A stretch of DNA of 64,000 nt from Clostridiales bacterium 1_7_47FAA (GCA_000155435.1 DS990261.1:242750-306749); one strand, 5' to 3'; shown: positions 25,758 to 35,109, counted from the first letter of the stretch. The notes: a model not told the origin generated them from the letters alone. Numbers and translations: made by a program.

Positions 25758-27089
25758 ATGATGGAACAGATGTCATTGTTTGACGACCGCGAGGTCTATA
25801 ATCCCCTGGCAAGCCGGCTCAGGCCGGATGACCTGGACGGGTTTGTGGGGCAGGAACATCTGCTGGGAAAGGGAAAGATACTCCGCCAGCTCATAGAGCA
25901 GGACAAGATCCCGTCCATGATATTCTGGGGGCCGCCGGGGGTGGGCAAAACCACGCTTGCAGGCATCATAGCCCATAAAACCCATGCTGAATTCATTAAT
26001 TTCAGCGCGGTTACCAGTGGTATAAAGGAGATTAAGGAGGTGATGGCCCAGGCTGAGAACAGCCGGAGGATGGGGATTAAGACAGTGGTATTCGTGGACG
26101 AGATCCACCGCTTTAATAAGGCACAGCAGGACGCCTTCCTCCCCTATGTGGAAAAGGGCAGCATCATACTGATTGGGGCTACCACGGAGAACCCGTCTTT
26201 TGAAATCAACGGCGCCCTCCTTTCACGGTGCAGGGTATTCGTGCTCCAGGCCCTGACCCAGGAAAATCTTTCCTGCCTGCTGAAAAAGGCTTTGAAGAGT
26301 CCCAAGGGGCTGGGTTATCTGGATGTGGATATTGATGACCATATGCTGGATATGATAGCCCAGTTTGCGGCGGGAGATGCCAGGACCGCCCTCAATACCC
26401 TGGAGATGGCTGTGACCAACGGGGAAATAAGTGCGGATAAGACCGCGGTTACCATGGAGGTGCTGAAGCAGTGCATTGGGAAGAAAAGCTTCCTCTATGA
26501 TAAGAAGGGGGAGGAGCACTACAATATCATTTCCGCACTCCACAAGTCCATGCGCAACTCTGACCCGGATGCAGCGGTTTACTGGCTGGCAAGGATGCTG
26601 GAGGCAGGGGAGGACCCTCTGTACGTGGCAAGGCGGTTAATCCGGTTTGCCAGTGAGGATGTGGGGATGGCGGACAGCCAGGCCCTGCCCCTTGCGGTGG
26701 CAGCATACCAGGCATGTCATTTTCTGGGTATGCCTGAGTGCAATGTACATCTGAGCCATACGGTCATTTACCTGTCCATGGCCCCCAAGTCCAATTCCGC
26801 CTATGCGGCCTATGAGACAGCCAAAGAGGATGCCCAGGCAACCATGGCAGAAACAGTCCCCTTGAACATAAGGAACGCGCCCACGAAGCTGATGGAAGAA
26901 CTGCATTATGGGGAGGGGTATGTATATGCCCATGACACAGGGGAGAAGATGGCCCGCATGCAGTGCCTGCCGGATGCGCTTACCGATAGGGAATATTATC
27001 ATCCAAACGGCCAGGGGAAGGAGCCGGAAATTAAAAGGCGTCTGGAACAGATAAGACAATGGAAATCCGGACAATCGACAGAAGTGTGA
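25758..27089 (+). CDS. rarA: Replication-associated recombination protein A (RarA/MgsA)
   Basis: AAA+ ATPase of about 444 residues, homologue of E. coli RarA and eukaryotic WRNIP1, acting at stalled replication forks. Visible features: an N-terminal LASRLRPDDLDGFVGQ box, Walker A GPPGVGKTT, Walker B VFVDEIHRF, sensor 1 ATTENPSFE, and the C-terminal tetramerisation region with RFASEDVGMAD and MECNVHLS-type stretches. Several ATG codons are possible; 25758 has the best spacing (8 bases) to AGGAAGG. It is monocistronic between two terminators. Confidence 0.95.
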   Translation: MMEQMSLFDDREVYNPLASRLRPDDLDGFVGQEHLLGKGKILRQLIEQDKIPSMIFWGPPGVGKTTLAGIIAHKTHAEFINFSAVTSGIKEIKEVMAQAENSRRMGIKTVVFVDEIHRFNKAQQDAFLPYVEKGSIILIGATTENPSFEINGALLSRCRVFVLQALTQENLSCLLKKALKSPKGLGYLDVDIDDHMLDMIAQFAAGDARTALNTLEMAVTNGEISADKTAVTMEVLKQCIGKKSFLYDKKGEEHYNIISALHKSMRNSDPDAAVYWLARMLEAGEDPLYVARRLIRFASEDVGMADSQALPLAVAAYQACHFLGMPECNVHLSHTVIYLSMAPKSNSAYAAYETAKEDAQATMAETVPLNIRNAPTKLMEELHYGEGYVYAHDTGEKMARMQCLPDALTDREYYHPNGQGKEPEIKRRLEQIRQWKSGQSTEV

Positions 27090-27097
27090 CAAAGATA

Positions 27098-27155
27098 AAG
27101 CGGCCGTATCCGTGGCTTCCCGATGGGAAGTGAAACGGATGAAAGCCGCTTTTTT
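27098..27155 (+). terminator. Rho-independent terminator after rarA
   Basis: AAGCGGC (27098-27104) pairs with GCCGCTT (27145-27151), with a nested TATCCG/CGGATG stem, followed by TTTTTT. Confidence 0.75.
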
Positions 27156-27171
27156 AATATGTTTCCTTGTT

Positions 27172-27231
27172 TATATAGACTTTAATTATAAAGACTTTAT
27201 TTATAAAGACTTTATTTATAAAGACTTTGCC
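27172..27231. repeat. 15-bp tandem repeat, four copies, over the kinase stop codon
   Basis: Units TATAAAGACTTTATT at 27187 and 27202, a variant at 27172 and a last copy at 27217. Each core ATAAAGACTTTAT is itself a palindrome around its central base. On the minus strand the repeats encode the last residues and the stop of the hybrid kinase, so expansion or loss would change little of the protein. Confidence 0.85.
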
Positions 27232-30052
27232 TCAATACATCCAGCAGATATGCCATGTCCACTGGTTTGGATACAAACCCGGTCATGCCGGCCTGGACAG
27301 CAGCATCAGAGTCTTCCTTAAAGGAATTGGCAGTCATGGCAATGATGGGAATGGAGCTGCCGGCCGGATCCGCGCTGGCCCGGATCCGTCTGGTTGCCTC
27401 CAGGCCGTCCATCACCGGCATGCGTATATCCATAAGGATTACATGATACGTGCCGGCCGGGCTTCCGGTAAAATGCTCCAGCGCTTCCTGTCCATTGGAT
27501 ACGCGTTCTACATTGGCCCCGTTCATCTGAAGCAGCTCGGTCGCGATTTCTGCGTTCAGGTCATTGTCTTCAGCAAGCAGGATCCGCACCCCGTCCAGGG
27601 GGGCGGCCCCGGGCGTTTTTGGCTCTGGGCCTGAGGGCGCAGGGTCCTCAGGGGATGCGGACAGCTGAAATACAACATGAAAATAAAACTCAGCCCCCTT
27701 GTGAGGGGAACTCCTTACCTTCAGCTCACCGCCCATGGCGTTTACAATATTGCTGCTGATGGGAAGGCCAAGGCCTGTCCCGGCGCTTTTTGCACTGGAA
27801 GACCCAATCTGTTCAAAGGAATCAAAAATCTTTTTCTGGTATTCCTCCTCAATCCCAATACCGTTGTCCTTTACTGAGAAGAGGAACGCTGCCTTGGTTT
27901 CATCGGATTCTGTTTCCTGGACCAGGAGTTTTACCTGGCCGTTCTCAGGCGTGAATTTGACTGCATTGGACAGCAGGTTGACCAGTACCTGCCTTAAACG
28001 GACAGGGTCGCCCTGGATATCGGAATGGATGATCCCCAAATCCACTGTGAACAGGATGCCTTTGGATTCCGCCTGGCTGCGCATCATCCCCTCCAGGTCT
28101 GATAACAGGTGGCGGAGGTTGAAACTCTCGTCCATGATTTCCATTTTCCCATTCTCAATCCTGGACATGTCCAGAATATCATTAATGAGGGACAGCAGGT
28201 ACTGGGAGGAGGACAGTATCTTTTTTAAATTTGTCTCCACCCGTTCAGGCAGCCGTTCCTCCATACAGGTCAGGTTTGCCAGCCCCATGATGGCGTTCAT
28301 GGGTGTACGGATTTCGTGGCTCATCCTGGATAGGAACTCTCCTTTGGCCCGGCTTTGGGCTTCTGCTTTTTCAAGCTCCCCCTGAATCATGGCGTTCTTA
28401 AGCCGCGCCTTCATGATGAAGAGGATGGATATGGCTGACAGCAGTACAAACGCACTGAAGATAGCTATAAAAGCCACTGGGTTGGCATAAATCAGCTCAC
28501 CCATTGTCATGGACGAGTACCCCATGGATACCAGATTACGGTCGGAAATGGAATTCTTTTCCTCTTCAGACAGGCTGGAGATGGATTTATTCAGGATTGT
28601 CATCAAATCCGGATTAATGGGGCGGTCCATTGCAAAGCTGATTTCCATGTTATTGTTGATACTGCTCAGCGGTATGATGTTGGTATACCTGTGCATCTGC
28701 ATCTCATGTTCGATTGCAGGGGAAATACCATATACAAAATCAATCTCCCCCCGGTTAACAGCATCCAGGTAATCACGCGGCGTGGCAAAGCAGCGCACCT
28801 GTGCAGCGGAAACAGAATCCGGAAGACGGCATCCGGCCATGATCCCGGCTGTCAGACCCTCGGAGGGATAGTTGGCGGATTTGTTTTTGACAATGATATT
28901 ATTAAGCGTTATATAGGATTTGGAAACCGCAAGGCCGTCAGCGGCAGCCGATTCCTGGGAATCCAGATAATAGCCCAGCATATCAGCCTTTCGGTCCTTT
29001 ACCAGTTGTACGGCCTCCCCGTAGGTATCCGTAAACACATAATTGAAGGACAGGCCGGAATAATCCGAGATGTTTTCCAGCAGGTCGGGAAGGATTCCGC
29101 TGTGATGGTCTGTTTCATCGCCCAGGCAATAGAACGGATGCCAGGCATTTACCACGGCAACGGTTACGGCCTGTTTGGATGCGATGTAGTCCTGTTCCTC
29201 ACTGCTGAACTGGATTTTGGAATTATTAATATTGTTAAAGTTCCTGTCATAATGTTCTTCAGCAAATTTGGGGTCGGAATTAAGGATTTTCTCAAGTCCC
29301 ATGTTCAGCCCGTCCAGTATATCATCATTTCCGGCATGGGTTACGATATAATAAGGCTGCGCCGGAAATTCCGCAGCAACCCGGTAATGGTCGGCTTCCG
29401 ATTCATTGCCCAGAAGAAGGTCCACTTCCCCGGCTTCCAGGAAGCGGTACATGTTGCCGTCCCCTCCAATCTCCTTAGAGGAATAGGTACGGATACCGCA
29501 CTGGAGGTTATTGATCAGGAGGAAATCCCGGAGTCTTTGGCGTTTTTCAAGGGCATTTTCATATACACCGATTATCTTGCCGTTCAGGGTGCTGGGTTCG
29601 TAGCTTTTTATGTCCTGGTCATCTTTGTTGCAGAGAAGTACTGCTTTACTGTTGCCCATGCTGTATTTGGGATATGCAATCTGGGACTCATAACCGTTCA
29701 GATAAAAGATACCCCCTAATATATCGTATTTGCCTTCAAGGAATTCATCCAGGAGGAAATCCGGGTCAACGCTTACATATTCATAATCCCAATTGTTGTA
29801 TTTTGCGATTTCATTGAGATAATCGACCATAAGTCCCTTGTAATTGCCATATGTATCAGGATAACATATGCCGGGAACGGACGAAAATGCCACTGTTAGG
29901 GTCCGCGCCTCCGCGTCCGGGATATCATTGTATGCCTCCGGGATGGAGGAAGACCCGGAGGCATAAATAATACCTGTCCACAATGGGGACAGGGAAAAGA
30001 CAAGAGCCATTATTAATATAATCATTCCCGCACCGCGGTGATATTCCTTCAT
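27212..30052 (-). CDS. Hybrid sensor histidine kinase with two periplasmic-binding domains (BvgS/EvgS-like)
   Basis: Membrane sensor of 946 residues. A signal/anchor lies at about 8-32. Two tandem type 3 solute-binding (Venus flytrap) domains follow at about 45-270 and 285-505. A membrane helix is at about 522-546. The HisKA domain carries the phosphorylated His579 in SHEIRTPMNA. The HATPase domain has NLLSNAVKF, DNGIGI and GTGLGL. A receiver domain ends the protein with Asp875 in MDIRMPVMDG. There is no PAS domain and no Hpt domain, unlike BvgS. Amino acids or similar small ligands are the usual targets of such sensors. No response regulator is next to it, so its partner is unknown. It ends in a tandem repeat. 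Confidence 0.92.
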   Translation of the reverse strand: MKEYHRGAGMIILIMALVFSLSPLWTGIIYASGSSSIPEAYNDIPDAEARTLTVAFSSVPGICYPDTYGNYKGLMVDYLNEIAKYNNWDYEYVSVDPDFLLDEFLEGKYDILGGIFYLNGYESQIAYPKYSMGNSKAVLLCNKDDQDIKSYEPSTLNGKIIGVYENALEKRQRLRDFLLINNLQCGIRTYSSKEIGGDGNMYRFLEAGEVDLLLGNESEADHYRVAAEFPAQPYYIVTHAGNDDILDGLNMGLEKILNSDPKFAEEHYDRNFNNINNSKIQFSSEEQDYIASKQAVTVAVVNAWHPFYCLGDETDHHSGILPDLLENISDYSGLSFNYVFTDTYGEAVQLVKDRKADMLGYYLDSQESAAADGLAVSKSYITLNNIIVKNKSANYPSEGLTAGIMAGCRLPDSVSAAQVRCFATPRDYLDAVNRGEIDFVYGISPAIEHEMQMHRYTNIIPLSSINNNMEISFAMDRPINPDLMTILNKSISSLSEEEKNSISDRNLVSMGYSSMTMGELIYANPVAFIAIFSAFVLLSAISILFIMKARLKNAMIQGELEKAEAQSRAKGEFLSRMSHEIRTPMNAIMGLANLTCMEERLPERVETNLKKILSSSQYLLSLINDILDMSRIENGKMEIMDESFNLRHLLSDLEGMMRSQAESKGILFTVDLGIIHSDIQGDPVRLRQVLVNLLSNAVKFTPENGQVKLLVQETESDETKAAFLFSVKDNGIGIEEEYQKKIFDSFEQIGSSSAKSAGTGLGLPISSNIVNAMGGELKVRSSPHKGAEFYFHVVFQLSASPEDPAPSGPEPKTPGAAPLDGVRILLAEDNDLNAEIATELLQMNGANVERVSNGQEALEHFTGSPAGTYHVILMDIRMPVMDGLEATRRIRASADPAGSSIPIIAMTANSFKEDSDAAVQAGMTGFVSKPVDMAYLLDVLRQSLYK

Positions 30053-30162
30053 GTCAGCACCTCATACCATAGACTACACCATTAAGTTATTCTATCACAT
30101 TTACTGTTCAGGAGGCAACCGGATGGTAGGTTATTTGCCAGAAATAATTAAGAAAACCGTTC

Positions 30163-30190
30163 TTGTTTTTGTTTTGAGCCATGTTATACT
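30163..30190 (+). promoter_or_regulatory. Promoter of the SIMPL-domain gene
   Basis: TTGTTT (30163-30168), 16 bases, TATACT (30185-30190), about 45 bases before the start at 30235 with AAAGGAGGAG in between. Confidence 0.5.
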
Positions 30191-30234
30191 GAAACCATGA
30201 TATAGAAGATCATGGAAAAGGAGGAGAATATCAG

Positions 30235-30984
30235 ATGCGGGAATATAAGTCAGTAGTAATTGCCCTGATTGCTGCTGTCAGTGCAGTTGTCTGTGTGAGC
30301 ATTTTTACAGGAGGGCTGGTGGACTACAAGAAAACAGGAGGGGGAAGCGGGATTACGGCCACCGGGTCGGCGAGCTGTGATTTTGAGTCTGACCTAATCG
30401 TCTGGAGGGGAAGTTTCTCTGTCCACGGAGACACGCCGAAAGATACATACAGCACCATAAAAAAAGATGCGGAACTGGTTAAGAAGTATCTGGAGGAAAA
30501 TAATGTGGCCGAAGACGAGATGGTATTCAGTTCCATCAACATTTCCCAGACCTACACATCAAGATATGATGAGGAAGGAAGATACCTGGGAGAGGAGCCG
30601 GATGGCTATGACCTGACGCAGGGCATGACGGTCACTTCCCATGATATTGACAAGGTGGAGGAAATCTCCAGGGATATCACCACGCTGATTGAGGCGGGGG
30701 TGGAATTGGAATCCGAACAGCCGGAATACTATTACACAAAGCTGGATGAGATGAAGCTGGATTTAATTGAGAAGGCAACGGCCAATGCAAAGAGCAGGAT
30801 TGATATCATGGCAGCGGGCACAGGCGGTACCCCTGGAAAGCTTCTGAGCGCCAGCCTGGGCGTGTTCCAGATTACAGCAAGGAACTCCAGTTCCGAGTCA
30901 TACAGCTACGATGGAGTGCTGGATACAAGTTCAAGGTCCAAGACCGCGATGATTACGGTCCGGCTGAATTACAGCGCCCAGTGA
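30235..30984 (+). CDS. SIMPL (DUF541) domain protein
   Basis: Protein of 249 residues with an N-terminal membrane anchor (residues 7-27, VVIALIAAVSAVVCVSIFTGG) and an extracytoplasmic SIMPL/DUF541 domain. ITATGSASCDFESDLIVWRGSF near 40 and the C-terminal SKTAMITVRLNYSAQ are typical of this oligomerising family (E. coli YggE, Bp26 of Brucella). The function is unclear; YggE is linked to oxidative stress resistance. It stands alone, divergent from the hybrid kinase. Confidence 0.88.
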   Translation: MREYKSVVIALIAAVSAVVCVSIFTGGLVDYKKTGGGSGITATGSASCDFESDLIVWRGSFSVHGDTPKDTYSTIKKDAELVKKYLEENNVAEDEMVFSSINISQTYTSRYDEEGRYLGEEPDGYDLTQGMTVTSHDIDKVEEISRDITTLIEAGVELESEQPEYYYTKLDEMKLDLIEKATANAKSRIDIMAAGTGGTPGKLLSASLGVFQITARNSSSESYSYDGVLDTSSRSKTAMITVRLNYSAQ

Positions 30985-31425
30985 GGACCGGCATGGGATC
31001 CTGCGAAGCATGCAGCCGGCAATCGGTAATCTGGGCCGGATGGTTATGGTAATCTCTAAAATCCCGCCCAACGATTCCGCGGCATACGAATGGTTTCTAA
31101 GTCAGAATTACCCTGCCGGGGATATCAAGGTAATCATGGCAGACCTGATCCATGACAATCGCGATGAAATGATTATACTTGAACGGTTGGAAACAGATTA
31201 TAATTCAACCTTCGGTTTTTTATTATTATAATATGTCTTATGAAAGGATTTGCCACAAATCAATTCCAGACCAACAGGGCGTTCGTTCGGTATCCCCCAA
31301 ATCAGCCATCTGATATCCGGCAACACCTATTTTGTCCCATCCTGCGGCTATATCTTTCTGGTAACGCAACGGGAAGCATCAGCGGGCCGTTTCCTTGCCC
31401 CCTGTCAAGGAACATATGGAAATAA
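30985..31425. other. Intergenic stretch, no confident gene
   Basis: About 440 bases between the SIMPL gene and the MATE terminator. A 73-codon frame at 31010-31231 contains IMADLIHDNRDEMIILE, which looks like the DLTHDGxDEMI start of repeat-type lipoproteins, but has no ribosome site and no further domain. It may be a gene remnant. No promoter or RNA was recognised. Confidence 0.4.
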
Positions 31426-31470
31426 AAGCGGCGTTCCTATCTTCCTATATGGAAGTTAGTAAACGCCGCC
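31426..31470 (-). terminator. Terminator of the MATE gene
   Basis: GCGGCGTT (31428-31435) and AACGCCGC (31462-31469) form the base of a hairpin that continues with CTTCC/GGAAG around TATA. On the minus strand it is followed by TTTTATTT. Confidence 0.75.
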
Positions 31471-31514
31471 TGTGCGGTGGTACATGGTACCTTTCTATTC
31501 CTTATGCAGAAGGA

Positions 31515-32867
31515 CTACTCCCCCAGTGGTTTCACCTTCTCCACATAGATTTTCCTGAACAGGATGGAACTCAGTACCACGGAGGTAATCTCAGCCAGGG
31601 GGATGGAATACCATACGGCATGGAGTCCGAATGCCCGGGCAAAGAAGTAGGCCAGCGGGAGGATACATACCAGCTGTCTGGCGATGGATACAATCAGGCT
31701 GTATACGCCGTTGCCCATGGCCTGGAAGACAGAACCCACGATGATGCAGTAGCCTGCAAAGAGGAAGCTGAGGCTTATAATCCTGAGGGCAGGTACTCCG
31801 ATGGACAGCATGTCCGCGTCCGCCTGGAACAGCTCAAGCAGCTGGGGCGTCATAAGCTGGAATACGGCCAGGCCGATGAGCATGATAAAAACTGCGATAC
31901 CGATACTCAGGCGGATGGTTTCCATGATACGCTTTTTGTTACGGGCGCCGTAATTGTAAGCAATAATAGGAATCATACCGTTGTTCAGGCCGAATATGGG
32001 CATGAAGATAAAGCTCTGAAGCTTGAAATATACGCCAAAAACGGCTACGGCTGTTTCCGAGAAGCTGATAAGGATTTTATTCAGTCCAAAGGTCATGACG
32101 GAACTGATGGACTGCATTATAATGGAAGGAACACCCACCTGATAGATGATGGAAATGGTCCTGCCGTGTGGGGAAAATCCTTTGAAGCTGATGCGCACAT
32201 CCTTGTTTTTTGCATGGTTCAGGATGGCGGCTAAGACCATGGCAACAATCTGTCCGAATACAGTGGCAGCGGCAGCGCCACGGATTCCCATGGCAGGAAT
32301 GCCAAGAAGCCCGAATATCAGGATCGGATCCAGTATGATGTTGATGATGGCGCCGGTGCCCTGGGTAATCATGCAGTAGAAGGTCTGGCCCGTGGACTGG
32401 AGGATACGCTCGAACATCATTTCCCCGAACAGGCCGAAACTGAAGATACATACAATCTGCAGATATTGGATTCCATATTCAATGATGACCGGGTTATCTG
32501 TCTGGCTCTCGAAGAAGATACGCGCCCCGAATATTCCGAACAGGGCAAAGAACAGGAAGCTTACGAATGCCAGGAACAGGCCATTGACAGCGGCCAGGTT
32601 GGCATTTTTTGCATTCCGTTCCCCCAGGGAGCGGGACAGAAGGGCATTGACACCCACACAGGTTCCTGCGGACACTGCAATCAGCAGGTTCTGGATGGGA
32701 AATGCCATGGAAACAGCAGTGAGGGCTGCCTGGTTAATCATGGATACAAAAACACTGTCCACGATGTTGTAAAGCGCCTGGACCAGCATGGAAATGATCA
32801 TTGGCAGGGACATGGTAACCAACAGCCTCTTAACGGGCATGGTGCCCATCTTATTCTCTTGTGACAT
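31515..32867 (-). CDS. MATE family efflux transporter
   Basis: Multidrug and toxic compound extrusion transporter of 450 residues with 12 predicted membrane helices, driven by Na+ or H+. Family features are the N-terminal KRLLVTMSLPMIISMLVQALYNIVDSVFV and the pseudo-symmetric second half beginning near residue 235 (YQVGVPSIIMQSISS). It belongs to the NorM/DinF superfamily, clostridial MepA-like branch. It is monocistronic and convergent with nothing; substrate not predictable. Confidence 0.93.
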   Translation of the reverse strand: MSQENKMGTMPVKRLLVTMSLPMIISMLVQALYNIVDSVFVSMINQAALTAVSMAFPIQNLLIAVSAGTCVGVNALLSRSLGERNAKNANLAAVNGLFLAFVSFLFFALFGIFGARIFFESQTDNPVIIEYGIQYLQIVCIFSFGLFGEMMFERILQSTGQTFYCMITQGTGAIINIILDPILIFGLLGIPAMGIRGAAAATVFGQIVAMVLAAILNHAKNKDVRISFKGFSPHGRTISIIYQVGVPSIIMQSISSVMTFGLNKILISFSETAVAVFGVYFKLQSFIFMPIFGLNNGMIPIIAYNYGARNKKRIMETIRLSIGIAVFIMLIGLAVFQLMTPQLLELFQADADMLSIGVPALRIISLSFLFAGYCIIVGSVFQAMGNGVYSLIVSIARQLVCILPLAYFFARAFGLHAVWYSIPLAEITSVVLSSILFRKIYVEKVKPLGE

Positions 32868-33003
32868 GTAATGACATCCTTTCTCGTTTGTACATGAAAG
32901 CTATTGTAGCATTTTCTATATGGTAAAGTCAATGGCATGAAAAGGTCTTGTCCAGGTATTATCTGATGTTATGTAAAACAGGTGACATTTGATTAATATA
33001 TGC

Positions 33004-33053
33004 TGGACATGGAGGAATATCTGTGATATTATAAAATAGTAATGATTACTATT
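33004..33053 (+). promoter_or_regulatory. Promoter with PerR/Fur-like palindrome before rubredoxin-glutamate synthase
   Basis: TGGACA (33004-33009), 17 bases, TATTAT (33027-33032). Directly downstream lies AATAGTAATGATTACTATT (33035-33053), a perfect 9-1-9 palindrome placed over the expected transcription start. Its AT-rich shape resembles Fur-family boxes (PerR, Fur, Zur). Repression by a metal- or peroxide-sensing Fur-family protein is the inference. Confidence 0.6.
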
Positions 33054-33093
33054 ATTAAGCAAACGAAGATCAGTAAGAGAAAGGGGTAGGTTT

Positions 33094-34596
33094 ATGGCAG
33101 TATACCGTTGCAGGTTCTGTGGTTCAGTGTATGATGAGGAGAAAGAAGGAACAAAGGTCAGTGAACTTCTGGTCTGTCCTGTGTGCAGGGTGGCTTCTGA
33201 TAAGATGGTGCTGGCTGGCGGCGGGGCAGATGAGCCTGTGCCAGATGAGGAATCCTCCGGAGGGCCGGGCCAGTCAGTACACGGCCTGGGACAGGAAACA
33301 GCAGCGGCAGGGCGGAATGGGACACAGCCCGCACCGGCAGATACGGTTTCCTCCGGTCATATTACCGGGGAAGCGCCCGGGTATGACCCGGAATATGCCA
33401 GGGTGGGGACGGACAGCCGGTACATGGATGAGATTCATGAGATGGCGGTAAAGGGCCAGTCCATCATTGCCGCCATGGGTACCCAGATGCCCATGCCGGG
33501 GTGGGACGACATCCTGTTTTTAGGGGCACAGTTAAATCCTATGCCGTTAGATGAGCATGCCCCGGTTAAGACGGAGACCATTATCGGGAAACATGCAAGG
33601 AAACCCATGGTACTGGAGCATCCGGTGTATATCTCCCATATGTCCTTTGGCGCCCTGTCAAAGGAGACCAAGACCGCGCTGGCAAAGGGAAGCGCAATGG
33701 TGCGTACAGCCATGTGTTCTGGCGAGGGAGGAATCCTTCCGGAAGAGAGGGAGGCCGCATACCGGTATATTTTTGAATATGTACCCAACCTTTATAGTGT
33801 GACAGAGGAGAACTTAAAGAACGCGGATGCCATAGAGATTAAGATTGGACAGGGGACAAAGCCTGGCATGGGAGGCCATCTGCCGGGGAAAAAGGTGACG
33901 CCTGAGATTGCGGCGGTCAGGAACAAACCCCTGGGGCAGGATGTGATCAGTCCCTCACGCTTTCCGGGGATTGACACCAGGGAGGACCTGAAGGCGCTGG
34001 TGGAAAAGCTTCGTGAGGAATCAGACGGAAGGCCTATAGGCATTAAGATTGCGGCGGGCCGGATTGAGCGGGATCTGGAGTACTGTGTGTTTGCCGGGCC
34101 GGATTTCATAACCATTGACGGCCGCGGCGGCGCCACTGGGGCCAGCCCGAAGCTGATTAGGGACGCCACCAGTGTCCCCACCATATATGCCCTGTACCGC
34201 GCCAGGAAGTATCTGGATGAAGCAGGGGCGGACATTGACCTTGTGATTACAGGGGGACTCAGGGTATCCTCTGATTTTGCCAAGGCCCTGGCCATGGGAG
34301 CGGATGCGGTTGCCATTGCCTCTGCGGCCCTGATTGCCGCCGCCTGCCAGCAGTACCGCATCTGCGGCACCGGCATGTGCCCGGTGGGCGTGGCGACCCA
34401 GGATGAGGAACTGCGCCGCCGTCTGCCAGGAGAAGCCGCCGCCATGAGGGTCGCTAACTTCCTGCGGGTATCCCTGGATGAGATTAAGACATTTGCAAGA
34501 ATTACAGGCCATGACGATATCCATGATATGGATGTGGATGACCTGTGCACCATCAACCGGGAAATCTCTGGATTTACCAATATAAGGCATGCCTGA
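33094..34596 (+). CDS. Rubredoxin-domain FMN-binding glutamate synthase-like protein
   Basis: Oxidoreductase of 500 residues. Residues 1-45 are a rubredoxin-like iron site (CRFC and CPVC). A Gly/Pro-rich linker runs from about 46 to 105. Residues 110-500 are the FMN/[3Fe-4S] synthase domain of GltB; C418-x5-C424-x4-C429 is the exact GltB cluster spacing, and DGRGGATGAS near 346 is the FMN phosphate loop. It lacks the glutaminase and GXGXG domains of true GltB, as in the archaeal-type short forms. The real electron donor and substrate are uncertain. It is preceded by a Fur-like operator and convergent with the ferritin-like gene, both consistent with iron or oxidative stress. Confidence 0.88.
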   Translation: MAVYRCRFCGSVYDEEKEGTKVSELLVCPVCRVASDKMVLAGGGADEPVPDEESSGGPGQSVHGLGQETAAAGRNGTQPAPADTVSSGHITGEAPGYDPEYARVGTDSRYMDEIHEMAVKGQSIIAAMGTQMPMPGWDDILFLGAQLNPMPLDEHAPVKTETIIGKHARKPMVLEHPVYISHMSFGALSKETKTALAKGSAMVRTAMCSGEGGILPEEREAAYRYIFEYVPNLYSVTEENLKNADAIEIKIGQGTKPGMGGHLPGKKVTPEIAAVRNKPLGQDVISPSRFPGIDTREDLKALVEKLREESDGRPIGIKIAAGRIERDLEYCVFAGPDFITIDGRGGATGASPKLIRDATSVPTIYALYRARKYLDEAGADIDLVITGGLRVSSDFAKALAMGADAVAIASAALIAAACQQYRICGTGMCPVGVATQDEELRRRLPGEAAAMRVANFLRVSLDEIKTFARITGHDDIHDMDVDDLCTINREISGFTNIRHA

Positions 34597-35109
34597 TTAG
34601 CAGTATGTCCTGTAAACCTGCTCGAAAATCTCCACATGGTGCCGCTCATCCAGTATGATACGGCGCAGGATATCTGTGATATTCTCGTCCCGTATGTAGG
34701 CAATCTGATGCTGGTATTTGCTGATGGCTGCCTTCTCACTGTTGATGGCATTGTGCATCAGCGCCGGGAGTTCGCTGGGGTATTGGTTGTAGCTGGGGGA
34801 CCAGTAGGTTTTTTTACAGCCGTAATGGGTCCACATCCTTGGGTCTTCCCCCAACTGCAGCGCCAGTTTTCCGAAAATTTCCAAATGATGCATTTCCACA
34901 ATGCTTACCTTGCGGAATATAGTGGCAATCTCATCCTTTTCTTCCATAATCAGGTTATTATACACATACAGGCTGATGGCGGACATTTCAGAGTTAAGGC
35001 CTCCGATGTTGTCCAACATGGCCTTAGCATAGGCGGGATTTTTCATTTCGACCTTAATGGGCGGATAGGGAAGGTCGGCTGTGTATCGGAAATCGTCCAT
35101 GGATAACAT
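34597..35109 (-). CDS. Ferritin-like diiron protein (rubrerythrin superfamily)
   Basis: Four-helix-bundle protein of 170 residues with a complete diiron ligand set: Glu41, Glu72-x2-His75, Glu125 and Glu155-x2-His158. It has no rubredoxin tail, so it is not a standard rubrerythrin; clostridial ferritin-like and spore-coat catalase-related proteins share this short form. A role in peroxide removal or iron handling is inferred. AAAGGAG precedes the ATG by 6 bases. Its stop codon abuts the stop of the glutamate synthase-like gene, with no space for a terminator between them. Confidence 0.85.
   Translation of the reverse strand: MLSMDDFRYTADLPYPPIKVEMKNPAYAKAMLDNIGGLNSEMSAISLYVYNNLIMEEKDEIATIFRKVSIVEMHHLEIFGKLALQLGEDPRMWTHYGCKKTYWSPSYNQYPSELPALMHNAINSEKAAISKYQHQIAYIRDENITDILRRIILDERHHVEIFEQVYRTYC

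Noticed and set aside
28691-29719. Long reading frame antisense to the hybrid kinase
   Set aside because: Its product has no family features, no ribosome site, and the opposite frame encodes clear solute-binding domains.
31010-31231. Small gene of 73 codons
   Set aside because: No ribosome site and no complete domain; kept only as a possible remnant in the intergenic entry.
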